Assembly (NCBI RefSeq): GCF_002007565.1
Contig: NZ_CP015625.1
Coordinates: 2,741,501 to 2,805,500 of the forward strand
Origin: Ditibartonella choladocola
Lineage (GTDB): Bacteria > Pseudomonadota > Alphaproteobacteria > Rhizobiales > Rhizobiaceae
Direction: 5' to 3'
Length of the DNA: 64,000 nucleotides
Below the pieces are notes generated by a model. That model did not search any database, had not been told where the DNA came from, and saw only the letters and a list, made by a program, of their open reading frames with translations. Made by a program: the position numbers and the translations under genes. Position 1 is the first letter of the stretch; each line of letters begins with the position of its first letter. Shown piece after piece: positions 38,732 to 49,285 of the stretch.

Positions 38732-40576
38732 TTAGTAAACGCGCTTCTTGGGCGCAATTTTCTTGAGCGAAATGCCACCGTCTTCCTCTTTGGTTAACGG
38801 GTCGAGGTGGACACCACGATAGGAAAGCGTAACTTTCCCGTCTTGTGACAAGCGCGAAAGCGTGTGCTTGCGCCAGTTCTTGTCATCACGCTCCGGGTAG
38901 TCCTCACGTGCATGGGCACCACGGCTTTCATGGCGGGCTTCTGCCGAATAAACCGTCGATATTGCGTTGGCCATGAGGTTTTCCAGCTCCAATGTTTCCA
39001 TCAGATCGGAATTCCAAATGAGCGAACGATCAGTTACCTTTACGTCCGGTAATTCATTCCAGATTTCCGAAATGCGTTTGCATCCCTGACGAAGCGATTC
39101 TTCGGTACGGAAAACCGCCGCATCTTCCTGCATGGCACGCTGCATCTTTTCACGCAGCTCGGCCGTCGGTTTGGCTCCATTGGCGTAACGGATACGGTCG
39201 AAACGATCCATAATCTTTTCGACAGCCTGTTCATTGATTGGCGGAATTTCCGACTTGCGGTCGATAACCTCGCTCGCGCGGATAGCTGCTGCACGACCGA
39301 ATACCACAAGATCAATCAACGAGTTGGAACCGAGGCGGTTAGCACCGTGAACGGATGCGCATCCCGCTTCACCAACAGCCATCAAGCCCGGCTGGACACG
39401 ATCGGGTTCATCTTCCGTCGGGTTTAACACTTCACCAAAATAATTGGTTGGTATACCACCCATATTATAGTGAACCGTCGGAATAACCGGTATCGGGTCT
39501 TTGGTGACATCAACGCCGGCAAAAATACGGGCGGATTCGGAAATTCCCGGAAGCCGTTCGTGCAAGATTGCCGGATCAATATGGCTCAAAACCAGATAGA
39601 TGTGATCCTTTTTCGGTCCGACGCCACGTCCTTCCCTGATTTCAATCGTCATACAACGCGAAACAACGTCACGCGAAGCAAGATCCTTGAACGAAGGAGC
39701 ATAGCGTTCCATGAAACGCTCGCCTTCCGAGTTGATGAGGTAGCCACCTTCACCACGCGCACCTTCGGTAATCAGACACCCCGAACCATAGATACCGGTC
39801 GGGTGGAATTGGACAAATTCCATATCCTGTAACGGTAAACCGGCACGGGCAATCATGCCGCCGCCATCACCTGTACAAGTGTGGGCAGAGGTTGCCGAAA
39901 AATAGGCACGGCCGTAGCCACCGGTTGCCAGAACAACCATTTTTGCCGAAAAACGGTGAATGGTTCCATCGTCAAGATTCCAGGCCACAACACCTGTGCA
40001 AACACCATCTGTCATGATGAGGTCGAGTGCATAATATTCAACAAAAAATTGCGCATTATGCTTCAGACTTTGACCATAAAGTGTATGCAGGATCGCGTGT
40101 CCTGTACGGTCGGCGGCTGCACATGTACGCTGAACGGGCGGACCGGCTCCGAAATCGGTGGTATGTCCACCAAACGGGCGCTGATAGATTTTACCATCTT
40201 CGGTACGCGAAAACGGCACGCCATAATGTTCAAGTTCGTAAACAGCAGCAGGCGCATTGCGTACCAGATATTCCATGGCATCCATATCACCGAGCCAATC
40301 AGACCCTTTGATTGTGTCATACATATGCCACTGCCAATTATCAGGCCCCATATTGGATAGGGATGCGGCAATACCGCCTTGCGCCGCAACAGTATGTGAA
40401 CGGGTCGGGAAGACTTTGGTGATACAGGCTGTTTTCAAGCCATGTTCGGCCATTCCCAATGTTGCCCGCAATCCCGAACCACCTGCACCGACAATAACAA
40501 CATCGAATTTGTGATCGACATAATGATAGGCTTTTCCACTTTGCGAAGTGGACTGAGTTGAAGAAGTGGTGACCAT
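38732..40576 (-). CDS. sdhA: Succinate dehydrogenase flavoprotein subunit
   Basis: Catalytic subunit of complex II, oxidising succinate to fumarate on the cytoplasmic side. From the ATG at 40576, after GGGAGG, it has 614 residues. The FAD motif is [16 protein letters not shown], the covalent-FAD His lies in [11 protein letters not shown], and the active-site segments [24 protein letters not shown] and the catalytic Arg region [16 protein letters not shown] are all present. The 22 residues upstream in frame are non-homologous. Five bases after sdhD. Confidence 0.97.
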   Translation of the reverse strand: MVTTSSTQSTSQSGKAYHYVDHKFDVVIVGAGGSGLRATLGMAEHGLKTACITKVFPTRSHTVAAQGGIAASLSNMGPDNWQWHMYDTIKGSDWLGDMDAMEYLVRNAPAAVYELEHYGVPFSRTEDGKIYQRPFGGHTTDFGAGPPVQRTCAAADRTGHAILHTLYGQSLKHNAQFFVEYYALDLIMTDGVCTGVVAWNLDDGTIHRFSAKMVVLATGGYGRAYFSATSAHTCTGDGGGMIARAGLPLQDMEFVQFHPTGIYGSGCLITEGARGEGGYLINSEGERFMERYAPSFKDLASRDVVSRCMTIEIREGRGVGPKKDHIYLVLSHIDPAILHERLPGISESARIFAGVDVTKDPIPVIPTVHYNMGGIPTNYFGEVLNPTEDEPDRVQPGLMAVGEAGCASVHGANRLGSNSLIDLVVFGRAAAIRASEVIDRKSEIPPINEQAVEKIMDRFDRIRYANGAKPTAELREKMQRAMQEDAAVFRTEESLRQGCKRISEIWNELPDVKVTDRSLIWNSDLMETLELENLMANAISTVYSAEARHESRGAHAREDYPERDDKNWRKHTLSRLSQDGKVTLSYRGVHLDPLTKEEDGGISLKKIAPKKRVY

Positions 40577-40581
40577 AGAGA

Positions 40582-40968
40582 TCAACCTCCCAATGAAATT
40601 TTTAGAAGGGCGAGAAGCAGACCGGCACCAATAGCGTAACAAAAGAACGTATTGAGTGACAACATCAGGATGCGTGTTGCTTCATTCGGAAGATAATCTT
40701 CCAATATGACCTGCATACCCAGTTTCATATGATAGATGCCCGAGAGAATCATCAATGCCATCACGACGGCCACAACCGGATTTGCCAAAGTTGCATGAAC
40801 CGTTGCATAATCCTTGCCGACAAGAGAGACAACAAGCACGATAAAAAAGATGAATAACGGGACATTGGCAAGCGCTGTCATACGCTGGGCCCAAAAATGG
40901 CTTGTTCCTGTATGCGCAGCTCCCCAGCCCCGAACTTTTCCAAGCTCTGTTCTGAAATCTTTTTTCAT
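40582..40968 (-). CDS. sdhD: Succinate dehydrogenase membrane anchor subunit SdhD
   Basis: Membrane anchor that, with SdhC, holds heme b and the ubiquinone site. The 128-residue protein starts [21 protein letters not shown], after AGGGAG, and has three helices (about 34-53, 63-80, 97-120). The [16 protein letters not shown] and [14 protein letters not shown] segments are typical of alphaproteobacterial SdhD, with the His of HMKLG as probable heme ligand. The 54-codon upstream extension of the frame overlaps sdhC and is rejected. Confidence 0.93.
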   Translation of the reverse strand: MKKDFRTELGKVRGWGAAHTGTSHFWAQRMTALANVPLFIFFIVLVVSLVGKDYATVHATLANPVVAVVMALMILSGIYHMKLGMQVILEDYLPNEATRILMLSLNTFFCYAIGAGLLLALLKISLGG

Positions 40969-40984
40969 AAATATCTCCCTGCCA

Positions 40985-41386
40985 TTAACGGACGCAATAA
41001 CCGACGATCCAGATAAGAAGCGTCGCGATAATGGAAATAAAGACCGTGGCCCAAGCCGTTTTGGTCGCGCAATGTTTTTCAAGGAGATAGGTTCTTGTAT
41101 CCCAGAAAAAGTGCCGCACACCGCCAACAAGGTGATGAACTAGAGCCAATGTATAAAGAAACAGAATGCAGCGGCCGATAAATGAATTAAACAAGCCGTT
41201 TACTGTCTCGAATGCTCCTTCACCGGAGGCAGCCGCCATCAGCCAAGCTGCAAGAAACAAGGTGCCAACATAAAGAGCACCTCCAGTGATACGGTGGGCA
41301 ATAGACATTGCCATCGTAATGGGCCAGCGATAAATGCTGACATGAGGTGAAAGAGGACGTGTTTTTGTCGTTGTCGTATCTGTCAT
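40985..41386 (-). CDS. sdhC: Succinate dehydrogenase cytochrome b556 subunit SdhC
   Basis: First gene of sdhCDAB. The 133-residue cytochrome b subunit starts MTDTTTTKTRPLSPHVSIYRW, after AGGGAAG, and has three membrane helices. RPLSPHVSIYRWPITMAMSIAHRITGG-type N-terminal sequence with the quinone-site Ser and Arg, and the heme-ligand His in LVHHLVGGVRHFFWD, are the family's hallmarks. The promoter should lie in the 41387-41868 spacer. Confidence 0.95.
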   Translation of the reverse strand: MTDTTTTKTRPLSPHVSIYRWPITMAMSIAHRITGGALYVGTLFLAAWLMAAASGEGAFETVNGLFNSFIGRCILFLYTLALVHHLVGGVRHFFWDTRTYLLEKHCATKTAWATVFISIIATLLIWIVGYCVR

Positions 41387-41868
41387 AGGCTTCCCTGACC
41401 TGGATTTGACTGCGGATATGGATAACCATTCCCGCCATTCCTCCCGTCTGTTCTGCATTTTTGCACTGCAAACAGGTTGGAAATAACTCTCAATGCATTG
41501 GAACGATAATTTTCCTCCAATACTACAGGCCGGCCATTTCAGTTGGCGGATTAAAGGTCACACCCAAAAACAACCGAATGTTCACTAGCTAAACTATAGA
41601 ACGTATTCTGTTCTAATGCGGATTTTATTCCGCGTCAAAGCAGTAAAGCATATTCTTGTCATCAAATCATTGGGATTGAGTAAAGTTTTTATCTTAAAAA
41701 CGGTTTTAATCGGTTAAAAAACATGATAAAAACAATCATATTTCCACTTTATGAGCGCTTTTATTCCGGCGTCACGGACACGGATTGATTCTCGGACTGA
41801 TTCTTAACCGGTCGCTTTCCTGACCGGCTTTTGCAAAAATTTTCTATGCTTGACAATCTGCATTTGAC
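41387..41868. other. Upstream region of sdhCDAB
   Basis: AT-rich spacer that should carry the sdh promoter. A short imperfect inverted repeat (GGTTTTAATC next to GGTTAAAA at about 41701-41720) is the only structure noted. No gene is seen. Confidence 0.4.
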
Positions 41869-41906
41869 AAAAGGCCGTTTTTGCAAAAAATGCAAAACGG
41901 CCTTTA
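41869..41906 (-). terminator. Terminator after the GNAT gene
   Basis: A stem of about 15 bases (AAAGGCCGTTTT, then TGCA, pairing across a short A-rich loop, with one bulged T) lies about 55 bases after the acetyltransferase stop; T/A-rich ends on both sides allow either direction. Confidence 0.8.
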
Positions 41907-41960
41907 TAAATCTGTTTTTTCAACAAACGCTTTTATCGCGTCCTGCTTGATTTTCGCATC

Positions 41961-42428
41961 TCAATCGAAGCGGATGATATAACCTGTCCAGTCGCCTTTG
42001 GCAGCAATCTGTTCGTAAAGCTTGCGCCCGTCTTCCGGAATACGCGGTGCATTCAAAATCAATTTGGTCCAGCCACGCTCTTCGGCCTTATCACAAAGCA
42101 GATCAATCATGGCTTTGGCAATACCTTTACCCTGATAGGCATGGTGAACATGGATATGATCGACCTGTCCTGCCCGCAAACCGGAAACAGGTTCCGGATG
42201 GTCATAGAAGATAACAAAGCCGACAAGCTCGCCATCGACATGTGCGCCCAATACTTCTGCCGTACGATCCTGCAACAATTGTTCGGCATAATATTCATCG
42301 GGACGACGTGGCGCACCACGTTTCAACGCCTGGGTATAACTTGCAAGAAGAGGAGCAAGTAAACGTGCATCCTTCAAATGTAAGAGGCTGATTGCAACAT
42401 CATGCCGGTCTTCTTTATTATCTGTCAT
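41961..42428 (-). CDS. GNAT family N-acetyltransferase
   Basis: A 155-residue single-domain acetyltransferase. The acetyl-CoA-binding loop is AYQGKGIAKAMIDLL (Gln-x-x-Gly-x-Ala pattern), preceded by the beta-4 strand DHIHVHHA and followed by GWTKLILNAPRI. LHLKDARLLAPLLASY and DEYYAEQLL form the variable acceptor side. The acceptor is unknown; such small GNATs modify amines, antibiotics or protein N-termini. It stands alone between leuC and the sdh region. Confidence 0.85.
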   Translation of the reverse strand: MTDNKEDRHDVAISLLHLKDARLLAPLLASYTQALKRGAPRRPDEYYAEQLLQDRTAEVLGAHVDGELVGFVIFYDHPEPVSGLRAGQVDHIHVHHAYQGKGIAKAMIDLLCDKAEERGWTKLILNAPRIPEDGRKLYEQIAAKGDWTGYIIRFD

Positions 42429-42533
42429 AACACCCGAACTCCCTTTGTTGGGTTTTTAACTTGAACTATGTTTAAAGTGACCGGATCAAAACGTAAAGAG
42501 TTCTTGTTTAATGAACTCGATTTTGACGCAAGA

Positions 42534-43943
42534 TTATTTCCAGTCCCTTATATCGACAAAGTGACCGGCAATTGCAGCCGCCGCAGCCATGGCCGGAGAA
42601 ACCAGATGCGTGCGTCCTTTATAGCCTTGGCGACTTTCAAAATTGCGATTGGATGTCGAGGCACAGCGTTCGCCCGGCTCCAGCCTGTCATCATTCATGG
42701 CAAGACACATGGAACATCCCGGCTCCCGCCAGTCAAAACCGGCTTCCTTGAAAATTTTATCAAGGCCTTCTTTTTCCGCCTGTTCTTTGACAAGCCCCGA
42801 TCCCGGTACAACCATTGCCGAAACGGTGGGTGAAACCTTTTTCCCTTTAACCATTGCGGCCGCTGCTCTCATATCTTCAATGCGTCCATTGGTGCAAGAA
42901 CCGATAAAGACCCGATCAATTTTAATATCGGTAATTCTGGTTCCGGCCTTCAGCCCCATATATTCGAGCGCCCGCATTTTCGATGCGCGTTTGGTTTCAT
43001 CGTCAATTTCTTCCGGATCCGGTACAACACCGGTAACCGGAACAACATCTTCAGGCGATGAACCCCATGTAACCGACGGCACAAGCTCGTTTGCTTCAAG
43101 TGTGACGACAGTATCGTAATGGGCTCCTTCATCCGATTTCAAGGTTTTCCAGTAAGCGATCGCCTTTTCCAGCATTTCACCTTTCGGCGCACGCGGGCGG
43201 CTTCTGATATAATCGAAAGTGGTCTCGTCCGGTGCAATCAAACCGGCACGTGCGCCTGCTTCGATCGACATGTTACAGACAGTCATGCGACCTTCCATGG
43301 AAAGCCCGCGAATAGCCTCGCCGGCAAATTCGATCACATGACCGGTTCCACCGGCTGTGCCGATCTTTCCGATAATGGCCAGCACAAGATCTTTTGCCGT
43401 TACACCTTTTGGTAAACTGCCATTGACCTGAACCAGCATATTTTTCGATTTTTTCTGGATCAATGTCTGGGTGGCAAGAACATGCTCCACTTCAGACGTG
43501 CCAATACCATGGGCAAGCGCACCGAAAGCACCATGTGTCGAGGTGTGGCTATCGCCACAGACTATCGTCATTCCGGGCAGTGTAAAGCCCTGTTCCGGAC
43601 CGATAATATGAACAATGCCCTGCCGTTTATCATTCTGGTCGAAATATTCTATGCCAAATTCGGAGGTATTTTTTGCCAGAGCTTCGACCTGTGTCCGGCT
43701 TTGTTCGTTCTTGATCCCTTTCGCCCGATCCGGTGAAGTCGGAATATTATGATCGACAACAGCCAATGTTTTTTCAGGGTGGCGCACAGGACGGTGCGCT
43801 ATGCGCAAGCCTTCAAAAGCCTGGGGGCTGGTCACTTCATGAACAAGATGACGATCAATATAAAGTAGGCAGGTTCCGTCTTCCTGACGGTCTACAATAT
43901 GATCTTCAAAAATCTTGTCATAAAGCGTACGCGGGGCACTCAT
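42534..43943 (-). CDS. leuC: 3-Isopropylmalate dehydratase large subunit
   Basis: Large subunit of isopropylmalate isomerase in leucine synthesis; needs LeuD, which is not in this window. The 469-residue protein of the aconitase family has the three cluster cysteines in [13 protein letters not shown] and [10 protein letters not shown], plus [32 protein letters not shown]. Full length, beginning [17 protein letters not shown]. leuC next to rplS is typical in this group. Presence of leuC implies leucine prototrophy if the rest of the pathway is elsewhere. Confidence 0.97.
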   Translation of the reverse strand: MSAPRTLYDKIFEDHIVDRQEDGTCLLYIDRHLVHEVTSPQAFEGLRIAHRPVRHPEKTLAVVDHNIPTSPDRAKGIKNEQSRTQVEALAKNTSEFGIEYFDQNDKRQGIVHIIGPEQGFTLPGMTIVCGDSHTSTHGAFGALAHGIGTSEVEHVLATQTLIQKKSKNMLVQVNGSLPKGVTAKDLVLAIIGKIGTAGGTGHVIEFAGEAIRGLSMEGRMTVCNMSIEAGARAGLIAPDETTFDYIRSRPRAPKGEMLEKAIAYWKTLKSDEGAHYDTVVTLEANELVPSVTWGSSPEDVVPVTGVVPDPEEIDDETKRASKMRALEYMGLKAGTRITDIKIDRVFIGSCTNGRIEDMRAAAAMVKGKKVSPTVSAMVVPGSGLVKEQAEKEGLDKIFKEAGFDWREPGCSMCLAMNDDRLEPGERCASTSNRNFESRQGYKGRTHLVSPAMAAAAAIAGHFVDIRDWK

Positions 43944-44115
43944 TTTTTTGTCCTTGGATATTATGATTTAAGTGTTTTCAACTTTTAAACGGCTCATTAT
44001 TCTACGATCATTCTAAAAGTCAATTCACTTGACAATAGATAAGAATAAACCGTGAAATTTACAAAGCCACAAAGCCGATAAATCGGATTCGATATAATAA
44101 ATTTGAATCCGGAAT

Positions 44116-44143
44116 AATAAAAAAGCGGCTTGAAAGCCGCTTT
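44116..44143 (-). terminator. Rho-independent terminator after rplS
   Basis: Nine-base stem AAAGCGGCT/AGCCGCTTT (44122-44130 and 44135-44143) with a four-base loop and a following T run on the minus strand. It ends the rimM-trmD-rplS operon. Confidence 0.9.
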
Positions 44144-44167
44144 AATCTCGCATCAACCGAAACGGCT

Positions 44168-44629
44168 TTATTCGGACTTTTCTCCGGATTCCGGTAGCGG
44201 TGCAGCAACTGTTTCAACAGTGACAGTTTCGGCCACACCTGTGCTCGGAACATCAAGCGATTTCTTGCGGTAATCTCTTTTTTCAGAAATGCGGGCAGCT
44301 TTACCGGTAAGGCCACGCAAATAATAGAGCTTGGCACGACGAACATTACCGCGACGAACAACCTCGACACCCTCGACAAGCGGAGAATAAACCGGAAATA
44401 CGCGCTCTACACCCTCGCCATAGGAAATCTTGCGAACAGTAAATGTCTCGTTAAGGCCACCACCCGAACGGGCAATGCAAACACCTTCATAAGCTTGCAC
44501 ACGTGTACGTGTACCTTCAGTCACACGAACCAGAACACGTAATGTGTCACCGGCCTGAAAAGCCGGAAGTTTGCGCTTTTCTTCAATTTTTGCGCGCTGC
44601 TCGGCGTCGAGCTGTTGTATAATATTCAT
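44168..44629 (-). CDS. rplS: Ribosomal protein L19
   Basis: Large-subunit protein at the 30S-50S interface. The 153-residue product contains the L19 core, [45 protein letters not shown], and [18 protein letters not shown]. It is longer than the E. coli protein by a C-terminal Thr/Val/Glu-rich tail of about 35 residues, a common feature in alphaproteobacteria. Third gene of the rimM-trmD-rplS cluster, separated from trmD by 178 bases. Confidence 0.96.
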   Translation of the reverse strand: MNIIQQLDAEQRAKIEEKRKLPAFQAGDTLRVLVRVTEGTRTRVQAYEGVCIARSGGGLNETFTVRKISYGEGVERVFPVYSPLVEGVEVVRRGNVRRAKLYYLRGLTGKAARISEKRDYRKKSLDVPSTGVAETVTVETVAAPLPESGEKSE

Positions 44630-44807
44630 CTCATCAATCCTTCATGTTCTTCTCGAACAGTCAGAGCGCTCGACTCTTGCCCTAGAAACCTTGTTCCTCC
44701 GGCTATGCCTTGCGGCAGGAGCGGGTTCACCATCCATTAATTTCCGGATGCAGATGACGTACCATCTGAAAACGTGGTTTGCCCATTACACTATCATGAA
44801 AACTGAA

Positions 44808-45506
44808 TCAAGCTTTCCTGTTATTTTTCTCGTAAATCGCGTAAAGATCAGGTCGTCTCGAGCGTGTTATTTCTTCAGACCGGTCTTTACGCCATTTTTC
44901 TATTGCCTGATGATTTCCCGATGTCAAAACGTCGGGAATTGCTCTTCCCTCGAATATTTGCGGCCTTGTATATTGCGGATATTCAAGAAGTCCGGCCTCG
45001 AAACTTTCCTGTTCGCCCGACTGGCTGTTTCCCATCACACCGGGTAAAAGCCGCACAATCGAATCAAGCACAACAAGTGCCGCTCCTTCACCACCGGAGA
45101 GTATATAATCCCCGATCGAAACCTCGATAAGATTTCTGGCTTCAATTACTCGTTCGTCGATACCTTCAAAACGCCCGCAGACAAGTGTGACCCCGCCACG
45201 ATCTTTCAAGTCATGCGCCATTTTCTGGTTAAACGGGCGCCCGCGCGGGCTCATCAACAATCGCGGATATTGATTATCGACACTATCTATGGCTCTGGCG
45301 AGCACATCAGGTTTCATGACCATTCCTGCACCACCGCCTGCCGGTGTGTCGTCGACACTGTGGTGGCGATCATTGGCAAAATCCCTGATTTGAATGGCTT
45401 CAAGTGACCATATTCCATTTTCCAATGCCCGTCCGGCCATAGAATAGCCGAGGAAGCCCGGAAACATTTCCGGATAAAGAGTGAGGACAGAAGCCTTGAA
45501 GCCCAT
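44808..45506 (-). CDS. trmD: tRNA (guanine-37-N1)-methyltransferase
   Basis: Methylates G37 next to the anticodon of several tRNAs, preventing frameshifts. The 232-residue SPOUT enzyme starts [17 protein letters not shown] and has [33 protein letters not shown] and the trefoil-knot SAM site [15 protein letters not shown]. The catalytic Asp of [11 protein letters not shown] is intact. Its ATG shares one base with the rimM stop (TAATG), so the pair is coupled. Confidence 0.97.
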   Translation of the reverse strand: MGFKASVLTLYPEMFPGFLGYSMAGRALENGIWSLEAIQIRDFANDRHHSVDDTPAGGGAGMVMKPDVLARAIDSVDNQYPRLLMSPRGRPFNQKMAHDLKDRGGVTLVCGRFEGIDERVIEARNLIEVSIGDYILSGGEGAALVVLDSIVRLLPGVMGNSQSGEQESFEAGLLEYPQYTRPQIFEGRAIPDVLTSGNHQAIEKWRKDRSEEITRSRRPDLYAIYEKNNRKA

Positions 45507-46054
45507 TAACTTTCTCCACCTTCAACATCTGTTTCGTCTGCAACAAGTCCTGCTGCAACCCGATCAATGCCGATGAACCCCTTTTCAATATTGATTTCGG
45601 GGACTGCCGCTTTCGAGAACGGAATGAATTTCAGCCCCTCGCCCTCAACCTTCAATTCAAGAATATCACCACCGCCAAAATCGAAAAAAGCATTAACCTT
45701 GCCGATTATTCGGCCATTCCCGTCCCTGACATCCAATCCGATAAGATCGGTCTGATAAAACTCGTCTTCTTCCAGATTATCCGGTAATTGTTGCCGTTCG
45801 ATATAAAGAGCTGTTCCATTGAGTGCCTCGGCACTATTGCGATCATCAACACCGGAAAAATGCACAATAATGGCGTGACCGGCTTTTCTTGAATTTTCAA
45901 TTTTGAAGGCTCTGCCATTTTCGTCGAATAGCCTGTCATAAGACAAAATTCCCAAGGGGTCGGCGGTAAATGTGATAAGTTTTACGTCCCCCTTGATACC
46001 ATGAGCGGCCGCAATGGTAGCAAGTTGAACCAAATTATTTCCATTTTTTTCCAT
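45506..46054 (-). CDS. rimM: Ribosome maturation factor RimM
   Basis: Assists maturation of the 30S head by binding S19. The 182-residue protein starts [26 protein letters not shown] and has the PRC-barrel half with [16 protein letters not shown] and [12 protein letters not shown]. An in-frame TTG at 46072 could add six residues, but ATG at 46054 is preferred. The upstream sequence consists of three 19-base repeats, each carrying GGAACATATG or a variant; the ribosome site and start codon are part of the last copy. The usual rpsP/ffh upstream partners are absent. Confidence 0.93.
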   Translation of the reverse strand: MEKNGNNLVQLATIAAAHGIKGDVKLITFTADPLGILSYDRLFDENGRAFKIENSRKAGHAIIVHFSGVDDRNSAEALNGTALYIERQQLPDNLEEDEFYQTDLIGLDVRDGNGRIIGKVNAFFDFGGGDILELKVEGEGLKFIPFSKAAVPEINIEKGFIGIDRVAAGLVADETDVEGGES

Positions 46055-46108
46055 ATGTTCCGACTTTTCCAATATGTTCCGGTTTTTCCCATATGTTCCG
46101 GTTTTGCC
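46052..46108. repeat. Three 19-base tandem repeats over the rimM start
   Basis: Three contiguous 19-base units (46052-46070, 46071-46089, 46090-46108) differ by only a few bases; the second reads AATATGTTCCGGTTTTTCC. On the minus strand each ends in GGAACATATG or GGAACATATT. The first copy includes the chosen rimM start codon. Confidence 0.85.
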
Positions 46109-46379
46109 TATTTTACAGTTCTCCGGATACGCAATTTGTCAGGATGATTCAATGATCCCGTCCGGTTTATTTTTATCATGCTGATTTTTCAAAAATTGTT
46201 CGAGACTTTTAATTATGCTTGCCCAAAATTCAAGATAATCACGCCAACGAGGTTCAATTGCCACATTCTATACGCTATTAGATGTAGCGTCGAATCAGAC
46301 TGGAAAAGCAAAAATGGCGGCTTTGGGGTCAATATATTGCAAAACGTAGCCATTTAAAAAATCTTTTAGGAGGATACCT
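46109..46379. other. Promoter region between rimM and the sapC-like gene
   Basis: Spacer between divergent genes. Apart from the adjoining 19-base repeats and the strong AGGAGG site before the sapC-like gene, nothing is recognisable. Confidence 0.4.
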
Positions 46380-47192
46380 ATGCCAACAGTTATGCTTTTT
46401 TATAAAAACATCGTCCCCATTTCACGCGAAATACACAAAAAGCTCAAATTCCATGCACCGAAGAACCTCGATTTTGCAGCCAATACCCACTGGGTTCCTC
46501 TGGCCGGCGAAGAATTCTATCAGGCCGCATTGAACTATCCGATATTGTTTATGGGCGCCGAAGATAAGGATAAAAAAATCACCTATACCGCGGTTGCCAT
46601 GCTCGGTTTGGCAAACGAAGAAAATGATTATCTCGATCAGGAAAAAAAGTGGCGTGCGGATACCTATATTCCGGCATTCATCCGCCGTTATCCATTCGTA
46701 TTGGCAGGAGCACCCGACCAGAAAGAATTGACAGTCTGTTTTGACTCCGAATCGGGCATGTTCAACGAAATAGAGGGGATTGATCTCTTTAACAGTGACG
46801 GCAGTGTTTCGCCTTTTATGGAAGACCGGATCAATTTCCTGAACGCTTTCAAAAACAGCATGGAACGGACAAGCAAATTTTTGGAAACCGTTGCCAAAAT
46901 GGGTCTGTTTAAAAAACAATCTATCGACATACGTGCGCAAACCGGACAAACCGCGAGACTGGAAAATTTCTGGATCATCGACACTGAAAAATTCAACAAG
47001 TTAACCGGCGATCAACTTGCCAAACTTCATAAACAAGGTTTCCTCGGCTGGATTTTTGCGCAATTGATGTCGATGAACAATCTGCCCAGTCTTATGGGGC
47101 TACATCTTGCCCATATGAAAAATGCATTGAATGCACCGAAAGCTGACGAGTCGGATAAAAAAGACAATTCCACCTCGAAAAAAGCCGATTAA
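46380..47192 (+). CDS. SapC family protein
   Basis: A 270-residue protein of the SapC family, named after an S-layer gene-cluster protein of Campylobacter but widely found in alphaproteobacteria without S-layers; its function is unknown. Typical features are FAANTHWVPLAGEEFYQAALNYPILF near the start, AFIRRYPFVLAGA, and ENFWIIDTEKFNKLTGDQL. There is no signal peptide or membrane helix. The C-terminal tail is Lys/Asp/Ser-rich and disordered. The start has a perfect AGGAGG. It lies 56 bases before xerC with no evident link. Confidence 0.82.
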   Translation: MPTVMLFYKNIVPISREIHKKLKFHAPKNLDFAANTHWVPLAGEEFYQAALNYPILFMGAEDKDKKITYTAVAMLGLANEENDYLDQEKKWRADTYIPAFIRRYPFVLAGAPDQKELTVCFDSESGMFNEIEGIDLFNSDGSVSPFMEDRINFLNAFKNSMERTSKFLETVAKMGLFKKQSIDIRAQTGQTARLENFWIIDTEKFNKLTGDQLAKLHKQGFLGWIFAQLMSMNNLPSLMGLHLAHMKNALNAPKADESDKKDNSTSKKAD

Positions 47193-47248
47193 GGCCAAGC
47201 GATTATCAGGAAACTCTATATTAAACTCTGTCATGATAAATATTTGTC

Positions 47249-48202
47249 ATGACAGAGATGACCGCCCGCAATATTCCTTTATTGGAAGCTTCACCTGCAC
47301 TTCTCGATGCACGCAAAGATTGGCTTGCACAGTTGGAAAAAACTCGCAGGGTCGCCAAACTCACCGTCGAAGCCTATGAAAGAGACAGTCGTCAATTTTT
47401 AAGCTTTCTTTGTCAGCATCTGGGACATATTCCCGACATTTCCGATCTTTCGGACTTGCGTGTTGCAGATATAAGATCATTTCTCGCCTATCGACGTAAT
47501 GAAGGGGTCAGTTCCCGTTCACTCGGTCGCGGACTGGCAGGAATCCGTTCATTTTTCCGATATTTGACGCGCGCGGGGCTTGCCAACATTCCCGCGGCAC
47601 GTGTTGTGCGCACTCCCAAACAACCGAAATCATTGCCAAAACCTCTCAATATTGCCGACGCGCTCCATATTGTCGATAAAAACACCCAGCTTGACGAAGA
47701 ACCTTGGGTTGCATCCAGAAACGCCGCCATTCTCACTCTGCTTTACGGATGCGGCCTGAGAATATCGGAAGCTTTGGCATTGACACCGGCAGATTTTGCC
47801 GACAAAGCCACAACCAGCATTTATGTGACAGGAAAAGGCGGAAAAACCCGCCTTGTTCCGGTTATTCCCGCAGTTCATGATGCGGTCAATGATTATCTTT
47901 CCTGCTGCCCCTTCATTCTACCACCCGAACAACCTTTATTTCGTGGTGTGCGCGGCGGAAAATTACACAGGGCAATTGTCGAACAGGCTGTGCAACAATT
48001 GCGCTCAAGTCTCGGCCTTCCCGATAGTGTCACACCACATGCGCTCAGGCATTCTTTTGCCACGCATCTTTTATCACGTGGTGGAGATCTTCGTACCATT
48101 CAGGAATTGCTTGGTCATGCCAGCCTGTCAACAACGCAAATCTATACAGGTGTTGATACTGACCGCTTGATGGAAGTTTACAAAAAAGCACACCCAAGAT
48201 AA
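47249..48202 (+). CDS. xerC: Tyrosine recombinase XerC
   Basis: Site-specific recombinase that, with XerD, resolves chromosome dimers at dif, activated by FtsK. The 317-residue protein has the N-terminal SAM-like core-binding domain (LAQLEKTRRVAKLTVEAYERDSRQFLSFL, in part) and the catalytic Arg in LYGCGLRISEAL, Lys in TGKGGKTR, His-x-x-Arg in HALRHSF, His in LGHASLSTTQIY and the nucleophile Tyr in the last. Length and TGVDTDRLMEVYKKAHPR tail fit XerC rather than XerD. It shows no sign of belonging to an integrated element. Confidence 0.93.
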   Translation: MTEMTARNIPLLEASPALLDARKDWLAQLEKTRRVAKLTVEAYERDSRQFLSFLCQHLGHIPDISDLSDLRVADIRSFLAYRRNEGVSSRSLGRGLAGIRSFFRYLTRAGLANIPAARVVRTPKQPKSLPKPLNIADALHIVDKNTQLDEEPWVASRNAAILTLLYGCGLRISEALALTPADFADKATTSIYVTGKGGKTRLVPVIPAVHDAVNDYLSCCPFILPPEQPLFRGVRGGKLHRAIVEQAVQQLRSSLGLPDSVTPHALRHSFATHLLSRGGDLRTIQELLGHASLSTTQIYTGVDTDRLMEVYKKAHPR

Positions 48203-48379
48203 AGTAAATATCAAGTTATAAAATACCGGTTACGTCAAATAATATGGAATTATGCTTTTTATTGACATCAAGCATTGTCTTCCAAAATTCTGTGTAATTA
48301 AAAAAGACAATTCGCCCGTGATTTATATTACGAAATAAGAACTATATTAACATCTGTTACGACAAAATGGGAGACCGAT

Positions 48380-49249
48380 ATGACAAAACCGAAAACAATC
48401 CGGCTTGTTATGCCGCAATGGCAAGGTGGCAATAATCCGCTTTATCACCTTGGTGCGGAATTATTGGAATTTCTGGCTCCCCATACAAATGTTCCGTCCT
48501 TTACCGTTCCCGTTACAAAACCGGACATGCCCCTCAAAAATGAAAACGGTATTGTGGAAAGAAAAGAAGTCGTTAAACAGCTTCAAAGCGCCTATGCGAT
48601 TATCAACAGTGAAAAACCGGATAAAATTGTCATGTTCGGTGGTGATTGTCTGGTTGATCTGGCGCCTTTTTCCTATCTCGGCACAGTTTACGGAAAATCT
48701 TTCGGCATATTGTGGATAGATGCCCACCCCGACGTTATGACACCGGAACAATTTGCCAATTCTCATGCGCATGTGCTCGGAGCACTTATGGGAAATGGCG
48801 ACCCCGACCTCGTCAAAGATGTCAAAACACCGGTGCCAGCAGAAAGGGTGATGATTGCCGGCATCCACCACCCGACAGACTATGAAAAACAGTTTTTACA
48901 AGATCACCAGATTTCCACCGTTTCGCCGGAACAGTTAAAAACGTCCGATCAACCTGTTTTGGATTGGATAAAAAAACAGAATATCGAATATCTCGCTATT
49001 CATCTCGACCTTGATGTCCTCGATTTTCATCTTTTTCATGCATTATTGATGGCCGAACCGGGTGTAAGTGCCGATAAATATGCCGGCATTGCCGAAGGTC
49101 GTTTGACAATGGATGACGTTATCAAGCTTGTAAATGATGTTAATGAAGCGACCACAATTGTCGGTATCGGAATTGCCGAACACCTGCCGTGGGATGCGCT
49201 TCATCTTAAAAATATGCTCGCCGGATTACCGCTTGTAAACGGAAACTGA
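48380..49249 (+). CDS. Arginase/agmatinase-fold protein with altered metal motif
   Basis: A 289-residue member of the ureohydrolase fold, whose known members cut guanidino groups with a binuclear manganese site. The usual GGDH is GGDC here (residues 87-90), so one His ligand is replaced by Cys; WIDAHPDV (112-119) is normal; the last motif is HLDLDVLDF (208-216) rather than Asp-x-Asp-x-x-Asp-Pro. The end reads TIVGIGIAEHLPWDALHL. It is not a clear arginase, agmatinase or formimidoylglutamase. GGGAG precedes the ATG. It stands alone between AT-rich spacers, so later acquisition is possible. Activity is uncertain. Confidence 0.8.
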   Translation: MTKPKTIRLVMPQWQGGNNPLYHLGAELLEFLAPHTNVPSFTVPVTKPDMPLKNENGIVERKEVVKQLQSAYAIINSEKPDKIVMFGGDCLVDLAPFSYLGTVYGKSFGILWIDAHPDVMTPEQFANSHAHVLGALMGNGDPDLVKDVKTPVPAERVMIAGIHHPTDYEKQFLQDHQISTVSPEQLKTSDQPVLDWIKKQNIEYLAIHLDLDVLDFHLFHALLMAEPGVSADKYAGIAEGRLTMDDVIKLVNDVNEATTIVGIGIAEHLPWDALHLKNMLAGLPLVNGN

Positions 49250-49285
49250 TTTTGTCTTCGGAGCGGAATATCGTTCAGAGACCTG

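Noticed and set aside
47249-48202. Phage or integron integrase marking a mobile element
   Set aside because: Sequence and length match the housekeeping recombinase XerC, and no attachment repeats or cargo are present.
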